Positions 55,521-64,000 of a stretch of DNA of 64,000 nucleotides are shown in pieces (within the stretch, counting starts at the first letter, position 1; each line of letters opens with the position of its first letter). The translations under genes were made by a program, and so were the position numbers. Source of the DNA: Juglans regia (taxonomy: Eukaryota; Streptophyta; Magnoliopsida; Fagales; Juglandaceae); NCBI RefSeq assembly GCF_001411555.2, contig NC_049916.1:4402001-4466000 (forward strand). The letters are read 5' to 3'. A model generated the notes under the pieces. That model was not told the DNA's origin and searched no databases. It worked only from the letters and a program-made list of their open reading frames with translations.

Positions 55521-56942
55521 AAAAACATACTAAACTCAGCGATAGCACTCAGGCTCTAGCGGTACTCTTTTTTATTTTAAAAAAAAGTAATGAGACGTTG
55601 GGAAATGAATTATTGATATGTGAATTGGTGTCGTGTCAGTTTGCATGAAGAGTCCTCCCTGATGTGAAAAGGTCGTCTGAAGTCGGCCATGATTAGCAAC
55701 TTTAAGAATAAATTAAGCCTGCATGCATGGATTGATTAACAGCCGCCACGTCGTTACGTGCGAGAATAATTATTTATTTATTTTTTGCTTATTATTTTAT
55801 TGGCTTATTTTCTTAAGATATTACGCATGATGGGCAAAGCTTCAATAGACAGGTGTCAGGTCCTGCACCACCGACAATCGGATGATCTAGCTTTAATTCA
55901 ACACCGACCATCACCAAGTTAAGGCATTAATCAATGGTCAAACTAGCTAGCAGCTCAGGGCTTATACGATACGATTGATTGAGATTTTTATTTTTATTTT
56001 TATTTTTATTTTTATAATTTGTTGTTTTAAATATATATCTTCAATATTTTTGTAAACTACTGTATGCAGTAAACTAGGATACGATAAGTTAATTAAGGCA
56101 TTAAGCACAGTGTTTTACTACTACTCTTGGGTAATGTTGATGCAATTTTTTTTATGGAGGTGTAGGCCAACATAACCCGTTTGTTACGCAGTTTAGATGA
56201 GATGAAATGATTCGTTTGTTATATAGTTTAAATGAGATGATAGATTTTGTCAAAAATTAAATAAAATATTGTTATAATATTATTTTTATTTTGAAATTTA
56301 AAAAAATTAAATTGTTTATTATATTTTGTATAGAAGTTTAAAAAAAATATAATGATTATATGAGACGAGACGAGATAATTTAATTTTATATAAAATAAAG
56401 ATAGATACAAAAATTTACATTATTCAGCATACATAAAAGTTTAATTACATTGGTGGTTTGAAAGTGAAGTCTACTATATTTGGTGTTTCTATAATTTCTC
56501 ATGGTCTCGTATTGACTTAGAGAAATGTTACAAAAAAGTATTATATACGCTTCCACCTAATCAATATGTAATTTATTATTTTATTTAAACATACACATTT
56601 AATTAAAGTGTAAATACCGTCCCGATTGAAATATGGAGGGAGAGAGAGAGAGAGAGAGTGTAGAGATTATCCCCACGTTTGTAGAGATTCTTCCTTCTTA
56701 GAAATAGCTAAGGCTTATTTGCTAATCACGTCACTTTTATCTTTTTATGTGTAAGTTAATTATTTTGACTTTATCCCTTTCGTATCTTATTTTTTCTTTT
56801 TAATCCTTGTAATACACTTCCAATGGATTGGATCTAGTTCATTTTATCCGCAAGTAATATTAAATACAGTAGGGTCTACATGTTGTCTTTTTGTTGAATT
56901 ATAATTTATAACAGGTACCTAGATAAAATAAAATAAAAAAAG

Positions 56943-57112
56943 AGCAATGATACTTATAATCATGAGTGTGCAAGTACTATACAATCACTTTAAAAAAAGT
57001 GAATAAATATGAGATCCACATGAAAAGAAATTAATTTTTTAATAATGGACCTTACTCTTTTTTAAAGCAACTGCACGATGTTTGTGCATTCCACGATTGT
57101 ATGTAGTATTAC
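56943..57112. mobile_element. MITE with GTAATGCTAC-like inverted ends
   Basis: The left AGCAATGATACTTATAATC and GAGTGTGCAAGT mirror the right TTTGTGCATTCCACGATTGT and ATGTAGTATTACT. Inside are TTTAAAAAAAGTGA and TTACTCTTTTTTAAA. Confidence 0.6.
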
Positions 57113-58086
57113 TAAAAAAAAAAAAACTATAAGAAATCCTTGATTCATGTATCAATCATTCAAAATAAATATTATTTAAAATATTATACAACAAATATAA
57201 ATATAATTAAAGATGATAAAATTTACAAGGCAGATATCATGTATTTTTTTTAAGCAATTATAAATTATAATAGCCTGATCAGCCAGTAATAAGAAGTCTG
57301 AACCAAAGTACGACATTTTAATTGCTTTGCTTTGCTTTGATCAACATGTTAATTTGTTCAACTTAAGTTTAATTATAATAGCGCCTGTCTCAACAGTCTG
57401 AGAAGATTAGCCATGCATGACAAACCCATGAATCTTAAACCGAATTAAACCCAGGAGTCTGAACCAACATGATCATGCTCTTTTGGGTATTGAGATAAGA
57501 ATTTTATAAATATTAATGAAATGGTTTGTGAAACAGAGAAAAAATTGAATAAAATATTATAAAGTTTAAATATTATTATAATAGAATTTTGAAATATTAT
57601 TTTTATTTTGAAATTTGAAAGTAGAAGTTTAAAAAGTTTATAATAATTAGATAATGATTAGATAAAAAAGTTAAAAATTAAAAATTAAAAAATATTTACA
57701 GTTGAATAATCTTTAGAAATGAAATTATAAGAATTTTTTAGATGAGACGAGACGAGACGAGACGAGATTATCTCACTTTCCAAACAAACCCGAGTCTTGT
57801 TGCTTTGAAGATTTTAAGAACTTGATCTGTGCTAAAAAAAAATAGTAATAATTTCAGTATGTAACAAATGTAGACAACACTTTATTTTTAAAATAATTGT
57901 AGAACTCCGACGATGTGTTCGAAGTGCTATGTGCTTAGTGTGCTTATAGCAACCCAAAACCAATTGTCATTGCCCACGTCTTATGTAGCTCTATATTCTC
58001 CTTCTCTTTAAGATAATACTATAGTGGGAATGATTTAATATAAACTACTTATCTACATTTTATTTTATCAATGTGGGATTGACATT

Positions 58087-58224
58087 CACTACAAGAAAAA
58101 TGGGCTTTTGTGGCCGTTTAATTGCGGCGAAAATGTTATTTGTGACTAAAACAGACTCATTTTGGCTGTAAATAGTCATTTCGCTGGAATTAAATGGCCA
58201 CAAATAAACAGATTTCTTGTAGTG
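58087..58224. mobile_element. CACTA-type MITE, complete
   Basis: 138 bp with perfect ends CACTACAAGAAA / TTTCTTGTAGTG and a 3-bp duplication ATT (58084-58086 and 58225-58227), as expected for CACTA elements. There is no coding. Close relative at 29027-29147. Confidence 0.92.
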
Positions 58225-58598
58225 ATTTTCTTTTTCGTATATTTTAATGAGTTAACATTTTTCATCAATGCACATGCAAGATAATATATATATATATATA
58301 AAAGGAAATAAGTATATTTATTTGAAATACCCAAAATATATTTTTTTAAATAATAAAATCTAACAAATAGATGGTTAATATTATAATTCGTTAGTAGTTT
58401 GAAGATGTAAAACGAGTATCACATGCAAATTGAGTATCATAGTGTTTTCTTTGTTTTCTCCCCTCCAAAGTTTTCTCTCCACCCACAGCCCGTCATCTCA
58501 ATATCTCCGCCCAAGGGGGGGGAGGAGCTTTCCTCCGCTCCCCCAAACCCTGTTTATAGGTTTATTTTCGGTTTCCTTTTACTTTTTCCGGTGATAGT

Positions 58599-60888
58599 TG
58601 TGAGATCTCTAATTTTTGTATGTGTTTTAAATCTTTATTATTATTTTTAATTGAGGTGTTATTTTGTTATTTTAATTAAATGTGTTATTTTATTGTTATT
58701 TATTTTGGTATTTTATTTATGTTAATTTTATTTTAAGTGTGTTATTTTATTTATTTTTGTAGTGATTATTTTATTTGAGCTTGTGTTTTTGGTGTTTTAG
58801 TTTTGCTGGGCTGTGTGTGTGTGTGTGTGTGTGTGTTTGTTTTAGATCCAGCCCGAAGCCCAACCCATGCGCCTGTCTAACCCAGCAGCCCAACCCGTGC
58901 GAGAACCCAGCCCCCCACTTTCTGAAACGGCGTCGTTTTGAGGAACCCCTTAGGTTCCATCGTGTTCTCCTCTTGCACCGCACATCATTTCCCCTCTCAT
59001 CTTCTTCTTCCTTCTTCTTCTTCTCCCTTCTTCTTTCTTCAAGCCCCATGCAGCAGCTGTCATGAGCCACCTCCACCTTCCCATGGTAGCTCCGTGTCGC
59101 TCGGTTGCGGCTCCGAGTGCTAACTGTCCAGCTGCTGCCCCACGCGGCCACCCACCACTCTCTACCTCAAGCTTCATCGGTTGCCCTTGTGTCCTTCGGC
59201 AACCATCTGCTGTCAACCCGAAGCTTCACCACGCGACCCACACCGCCACGCACGGCTTGCTGCCTTTTTTCACTTCTTCTACCAGTGCGACACGCATGCT
59301 TCTCAAACCGCCATTTCGGCCTATTTATAGTCCACAGGTTCCTCAAATTAAGTCTTCCAATCACGCATCTTCTCTCTCTTGCTTAAGCATCTCGCATTTG
59401 TTGGTGTTTGAGAAATTTTCTGTGTTTTCATTTATGAACCCGTGAGCTCTAAATTGTTTCTAAAATCATAAATTTTGCTTGGGTTCTTGGTGAATTGTTG
59501 GGTTGAATTGTGTTGAGTTTCCATCCTCTTGTGTTTTGACCAACCCGTGAGTTGACCGGCCTGTTTGGCAGTGTTCTGCCGTGAGCTCCGCCGTGTGCCG
59601 CTGCTGTGCTGCCAATTCTGGCAACAATTCCTTATTCGTGATCTTCCAGATTTACTCCTCTTCTTGTACGTAATTTCCCAGTTTATAATAATATTGTTAT
59701 TGTAACTTATAACTGTTGGTATGTTGGAAAATGGGTCTTGGGCTGTTAAAATGTTTGACCGTATAAATGGTTGGATTTGGTGTTGGGCCTTGTGCCAGAT
59801 TGGAGGACGGGATTACGTGTGTAGTTGCTTGTAAATTGTATTTTTGTATTATTGAGAATTTGTAAATGAGATATTTAAATGCGTATTCCAATAAAATGTT
59901 GAAAAGCATATTTATCGTCTTTAATAAATTGTGTTATGATGTCACGTGGTCTGTATGCAATTGTGAATGAATATGTGGGTGCGTGTGTATCACGACCCCA
60001 AGCCGAGATGGGGCATATTCTCGGTGGAGCTCCTCTGGTCACTCGGGAGCGTAACAGACTGACGTGACGTCCCATGAGTTGTTGCAGGGCGACAACTGGA
60101 ACGGACGAGACGGTAACGCTCTCGTACTGATTCCGTGACCTTTTGGCTGGCGAGGTTAGAGGATGCTTGGCCATGAACGCGCTGGGCGCGGAACTGGGCA
60201 TCGCTCGTTACGAAGTTCCATGCACGGACGTTACCCGTGGTGTGACGAAGAGAGCCAGGTCGTGCGGATGGTCCATAAGGGAGACCGTGGTGCATGCTTA
60301 ATAAAATAATGGTTATGATTTGACCAAAATGGAATTTTGGCGTGAGTGGTTTAAAAATAGTATTTTGGAAAAAAGAACATATGGTGTTGTTTTATGTGGA
60401 TTATGTCCGTATTGGGACGCAGGTTACTTTTTTTTATTGTTTTGGTTAATTACTTGTTGAGATGTCATGATCTTGTTTTGGTTAATTACTTGCTGAGATG
60501 TCATAATCTCATTGTGTTGTTTTACCCTACGATTTCGTCTTATGGTGTCGTAGAGTCTGACGCAGAGCCCGAGTTTGAACCTGAGGGGCCGACTCCGCCG
60601 GAGGTTTAAGTTGCTGATTTGCTGTTCAGCGTTTTATGATATTTCATGTCTTTAATTTATCTGTCGGATGACTATGTAACTCTTGTAAAGTTATTTTACT
60701 GTTTTTGAACAATTATAGTACTTAATAAAGTTAGACCTTTTATTTCTCCGTTGCGAATATTATTTTGTACACTTATTACATGTTGTACATACTCTGAGCA
60801 CTGGTCGATGGGGTGCATGATTCGTGTGGTCATCATACCGGTGTCACGAACTCCACAAAAATAACACGTGGGGGTCGAGGGCGCCACA
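58599..60888 (+). mobile_element. Solo LTR, 2290 bp, with exact 5-bp target-site duplication
   Basis: Starts TGTGAGATCTCT and ends GGGCGCCACA. ATAGT flanks both sides (58594-58598 and 60889-60893). It holds the palindromic AAACGGCGTCGTTT (about 58924) seen in many plant gypsy-type LTRs, and CCTATTTATAGTCC (TATA-like, about 59320). A 3' segment encodes the short acidic VESDAEPEFEPEG by chance or as relic. There is no internal region or second LTR, hence a product of LTR-LTR recombination. Confidence 0.85.
60429..60510 (+). repeat. Short tandem duplication inside the solo LTR
   Basis: TTTTGGTTAATTACTTGTTG and TTTTGGTTAATTACTTGCTG with the following GAGATGTCAT occur twice, about 36 bp apart. 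Confidence 0.8.
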
Positions 60889-61566
60889 ATAGTACCAAGA
60901 GGTTCCAATCTGCTGCTTGTCGGCCATATCCAACCGTCAAGTGCCCCTCCAAAGGAATCCTAGTTGCCAATTTATTGAACGGTGGAAGAAATATGTCCAA
61001 CCGAGTGGCGCGTGTGGCTCATGTGCGGCTTACAGTGCATGTGGGCCACACGCACTACCGCACCAAAGGGAGTGTCCTGCGGCACCATCAGGGCCATCGG
61101 TTTCGGATCTTTCAGATCTGAGTACTTCTTACCTCAGTGTGGCGCGTGTCCCACAAGCTAGATGGTGGTGGTCCTTCACCGGTGTATCAGATCATCTTCA
61201 GGTTGCTATTCTCCTATGTTCATGCTTTCCCTAACCAACGATTAAGACGATGTGATAATCTCTTACAGTTGAACCAGATCAACAAAATGCAACACACCCC
61301 TCTCGACTACAACTTTTAGTCGTAGGTTTATAGTATGTTTATCAGGCTATATTAAAACTGCTTTAAAGCGGCATCCCCTTGTGGGATTGGGTTGGAGTCA
61401 AGCTTTTGACTTAATAACCTGCTTTTTTATTTTTATTTTCTGTGCTACTTTTGTTGTGTTTGGGATAATTGTTTGGGACTCCCACCTCATTGAATCTTAT
61501 ATCCTTGTAACCGTTTAGTTTATCTATACAATACTTAACTTGCTGAGAAAAAAAATTTGAGTATCA

Positions 61567-62970
61567 ATTTGAGGGTGTAAATTGTATTTCAATAAATAAT
61601 CAATAACTATGTCATGGCAAGCCTCATTAGCGAGCTTAATATCATACCAAAATTTAGATTATTATTATTTTTTATAGAGAAATTACGTTCTTTATTCTTG
61701 AATTTATCATCCTTAATCACATTATCTATTTGGCGCATTATAAATAATTTTATATGTTAACTACTTAAATGAATAGTCATTTAAAATATGCCAACTTAAC
61801 AAGGTTGATTGTGGATAACAAAATTAAGGATGAAGAGTAGCGATGCTCTTGTTTCTATATACAAGAGTTTATACATAAACAAGACAATTTATTTAAATTC
61901 CTAACATTTAAAAGAAAGCCCCTCAAAATAAAGATCCTGAGTCCAACTTGTTCTGAAATGAAATAACGTAAACAAGATCTCTCTATTGTATTGGTTAAAG
62001 TAAAAATTAAGCGTTGGAAAATTCTAATGATAAAGCTTAGTTCAATTGAGTTGCAATTAGTTTTAAGATAAGTTCGTTCGATGTCACCTAAAGGGTTAAA
62101 TAGGTGTTTTCAAACAACACAACAGAAATTAAAAAGCAAACAGATCAAAATATCTAAGCAATTACAAATATCAAAAGCAATAAAACCAAAATATGCATAA
62201 AGATTTTGGTATAGAATCAGGGCATAAAGATTTTGGTATAGAATCAGGGCTGAAAACTATCTCATCTCATGTCATCTTATAGAATCATTATAATTTTTTT
62301 AAATTCACATATAAAAGATAATAAACAATTCAATTTTTTTAAATTTCAAAATAAAAATAATATTATAATAATATTTTATTTAGCTCTCAATAAAATATAT
62401 CATCTCATCTCATTTCATGTAAACTGCATAACCAAACGAGACGATTTACAACCAAAAGATTTAGACTGCGTTTTGATGTTGAGCTCAGCTCAGCTCTTTA
62501 TGAATAGTAGTGGAAGTAGTTATGTGGAGCCATCTAAACTGAGTTTAAAGTGTGTTTGAATGTTAAGATGAGTTTAATACTTATTATGGGAAGGAAAAAG
62601 GTTTTGGGTCCCACATATAAATGTGTTAAGTTGAAAAAGGTTGTGAGTCCTATGTGTAAGGAGGTTTTGAGTTGAGATGAGTTTAATAATTTGATAGTTG
62701 AGTGTTTGGATGTTAGACTTGGTTTAAAATTAGATTGAAGTCAACTAAGTTTTACAACCAAATGCAGACTTATTACTCTGAAGTGTGGGAGAATTTGTCA
62801 AAGATTCAAGAGTACTAGATGTAAACAAAATGTGCAACTCAATGAATACTACCAGTATGTTGGGGATGTGCACCACACATAACACATTAAGGCTACGTTT
62901 GAATGTTGAACTGAATTGAGTTGAGTTAGAAGTGCATAATTTTTTACCTACAATCCAAAAGACCTTTATG
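61567..62970. other. Spacer with MITEs
   Basis: AT-rich. Contains a short direct duplication of AAAGATTTTGGTATAGAATC (at about 62199 and 62226), the CATCTC-family MITE at 62250-62440, and at 62460-62760 an element with GAGCTCAGCTCAGCTC and GAGTTGAGATGAGTTTAA words, related to 26695-26915 in inverted form. No gene is seen. Confidence 0.5.
62250..62440 (+). mobile_element. MITE, CATCTC family copy
   Basis: Starts TGAAAACTATCTCATCTCATG, has an AATTCAATTTTTTTAAAT core and ends CATCTCATCTCATTTCATG and ATAACCAAACGAG. Confidence 0.7.
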
Positions 62971-63276
62971 GAGAGAGAAGACCGTGACAAGAGAGAAGAC
63001 CCAGCGCCGCCATAGTTCGGCGAGTGGCAGCTCACCGCCAGCACATAATTCATCACCGGGCTCAGGCGACTCCACCGAGAGTCTTCCGGCACTGTTGCGG
63101 CTGGTTTTTTCTCCGTTTGGGAGAGAAAACCGTGAGGAGAGAGAAGACCCAGTGCCGCCATAGTCTGGCAAGTGGCGGCTCACCACTGGCACAGACTTTA
63201 TCGCAGAACTCAGGCGACTCTGCCAAGAGTCTTCCAGCACGGTTGTGATTCTGTCTTTCATCTGTGTTACGGCTCT
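62971..63276 (+). repeat. Tandem 5' monomers of LINE-F, two units of about 148 bp
   Basis: Both units contain ACCGTGA, GAGAGAAGACCCAG and GCCGCCATAGT, then CAGGCGACTC and GAGTCTTCC in the same order and spacing. They differ at scattered positions, so they are diverged copies, not an assembly echo. Confidence 0.85.
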
Positions 63277-63432
63277 GCTTCCTTTGACGGAGGTCTTCGG
63301 CGGTTTCAGCCTCGGGTGTCCTCGTCGGAAAGGTGGGGAGGTGGGGAGTGGGAGTCCTCATCGGAAAGCTTCGGCAGAGTTTCTCGATTGGCTAGTTCCG
63401 TATGGGCTAACAGTTTTAGCTCCATGTGAAAT

Positions 63433-64000
63433 ATGGCCGCCGAGGCCCATGTCCGGGCTCCAACCGGAAGACTCAAATCTTTTGCAGAGATCGTGAACCA
63501 GACTCCTCAGCCTATCCCGGAGGTCGAGATTCCTTTACGGCCCTTGAAGATCTTCGATGGGGTCCCGTATGGTTTTTTCTCCAAAGAGGAGATAGATCGA
63601 TCGGCCCTACCCTTCAAGTTTTCTCTTGTGATGAAGTTCCTGCGACAAAGACCTTCATTGGATATCATTAGAGCCTTCATTCGAAGTCGATGGGGCTTGG
63701 ATTCACAACCGGTGGTGTCTACCATGCTTAAGGCCAGGTATGTTTTTATTCATTTTTCTAATGAATTTGATTACATTAAAGCCTTCTCGAGAGAGACTTG
63801 TGATGTTGAAGGAGTACCTTATCGTATTTTTCAATGGAATCCTGAGTTTGAGGAAGAAATCGAGCCCTCATTGGTGCCGATATGGATCACTTTACCAGGT
63901 CTTCTCCCAAATTATTATCATGAGGCTTTTTTGCGTAATATTACAATGCCTCTAGGTCAGTTCATCCGAATGGACAATAGCACAAGATGTGCAACTAGAA
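63433..64000 (+). CDS. LINE-F ORF1, DUF4283-type N-terminal part (partial at window end)
   Basis: Open for all 189 codons from ATG 63433 to the edge. It starts MAAEAHVRAPTGRLKSF, then PYGFFSKEEIDRSALPFKFS (about 48-67), RPSLDIIRAFIRSRWGL (about 76-92), ARYVFIHFSNEFDYIKAFSR (about 104-123), YRIFQWNPEFEEE, and LVPIWITLPGLLPNYYHEAFL (about 149-169). This is the DUF4283 pattern of plant L1 ORF1 proteins, the RNA-binding partner of ORF2; a zinc knuckle would be expected downstream. No lesion is visible. Confidence 0.85.
   Translation, partial: MAAEAHVRAPTGRLKSFAEIVNQTPQPIPEVEIPLRPLKIFDGVPYGFFSKEEIDRSALPFKFSLVMKFLRQRPSLDIIRAFIRSRWGLDSQPVVSTMLKARYVFIHFSNEFDYIKAFSRETCDVEGVPYRIFQWNPEFEEEIEPSLVPIWITLPGLLPNYYHEAFLRNITMPLGQFIRMDNSTRCATR

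Larger units (their letters stand above)
52715..58086. other. Spacer dominated by MITEs
   Basis: 52715-53050 is the 5' flank of the preceding gene and contains a GA run (52899-52915). Beyond that the DNA is AT-rich. 53487-53712 is MITE-like (GGCTACTATGCTG...AGACATAATAGTATT). Degraded CATCTC-family copies lie inverted at 56178-56395 and 57489-57794. 54235-54450 is rich in GAGATGAGTTGAGATGA words. No gene supported. Confidence 0.5.
58430..61566 (+). mobile_element. Poly(A) retroposon (about 820 bp) split by a solo LTR
   Basis: The duplication TTGAGTATCA lies at 58430-58439 and 61557-61566. The right copy follows a tail ending ACTTGCTGAGAAAAAAAA. The host parts are about 58440-58598 and 60894-61556; they join in the middle at the ATAGT target of the solo LTR. 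No long ORF spans the joined host parts by eye. It could be a non-autonomous LINE derivative or a retrocopy of a non-coding RNA. Confidence 0.65.
62971..64000 (+). mobile_element. LINE-F, 5' end with tandem monomers and intact start of ORF1 (runs out of window)
   Basis: Two tandem units of about 148 bp (from about 62981 and 63129), then a GC-rich leader and an open ORF1 from 63433 to the window end. The 5' position of the repeats and the intact ORF suggest a full-length or nearly full-length, young L1 element, unlike LINE-A to -E. Confidence 0.75.

Noticed and set aside
58771..59151. 126-residue minus-strand frame with a poly-Thr-His run
   Set aside because: Produced by a GT microsatellite and CTT repeats within the LTR.
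59062..59445. 127-residue open frame on the plus strand
   Set aside because: It lies wholly inside the solo LTR, is Ser/Pro/His-rich and low in complexity, and has overlapping open frames on both strands, as expected for GC-rich LTR DNA.
62745..63361. Overlapping 99-138-residue minus-strand frames with SRWSRLSP / SWQSRLSS repeats
   Set aside because: Antisense shadows of the LINE-F tandem monomers; the internal similarity comes from the DNA repeat.

Overview
This is nuclear DNA of a woody eudicot. The genes have many phase-consistent GT/AG introns and their products match angiosperm families. The rest is rich in L1-type LINEs, tRNA-derived SINEs, gypsy and copia remnants, a TRIM and very many AT-rich MITEs. 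The commonest MITE (CATCTCATCTC-type ends, about 200 bp) and the LINE tails (ACTTATAAAAAA) look to me like those of Fagales such as walnut or pecan. That assignment is from memory and weak.

Five protein-coding genes can be supported. (1) The last six visible exons of a Rab escort protein (REP1), + strand, 5971-8082; its 5' exons lie left of the window behind a nest of retroelements. (2) A complete SGT/TPR8-type co-chaperone, + strand, 11271-27479: ten exons and 438 codons spread over 16 kb because introns 3, 4 and 7 are full of retroelements. (3) A two-exon gene of unknown function, - strand, 32273-30839, with a C-x2-H-x8-C-x2-C motif. (4) A complete long-chain acyl-CoA synthetase of the LACS9 type, - strand, 45892-35537: eleven coding exons, 697 codons, with a copia remnant in a 4.7-kb intron. 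(5) A two-exon homologue of Arabidopsis At4g08330 (paired CxxC knuckles), - strand, 52714-51093. At the right edge an open LINE ORF1 (63433 onward) runs out of the window.

Layout: 1-5680 LINE-A inserted in older LINE-B, which also holds a complete 446-bp TRIM; 5690-8082 REP1; 8083-11270 AT-rich spacer with MITEs; 11271-27479 SGT with LINE-C, -D and -E, two SINEs, a gypsy LTR and several tiny retro-insertions; 27480-30838 spacer; 30839-32273 unknown gene; 32274-35536 spacer with LTR debris; 35537-46880 LACS9 with its 5' UTR intron; 46881-51092 MITE-rich spacer; 51093-52714 At4g08330-like; 52715-58429 MITE-rich spacer with a long near-perfect hairpin; 58430-61566 a poly(A) retroposon split by a 2.29-kb solo LTR; 61567-62970 spacer; 62971-64000 5' end of LINE-F.

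The genes are ordinary, separately transcribed plant genes (prenylation of Rab GTPases, Hsp70/Hsp90 co-chaperone, fatty-acid activation, two unknowns); I see no pathway linking them. The most unusual signal is a set of ultra-short retro-insertions (13-29 bp, consisting only of the LINE/SINE 3' tail) that are nevertheless flanked by 10-21-bp target-site duplications.
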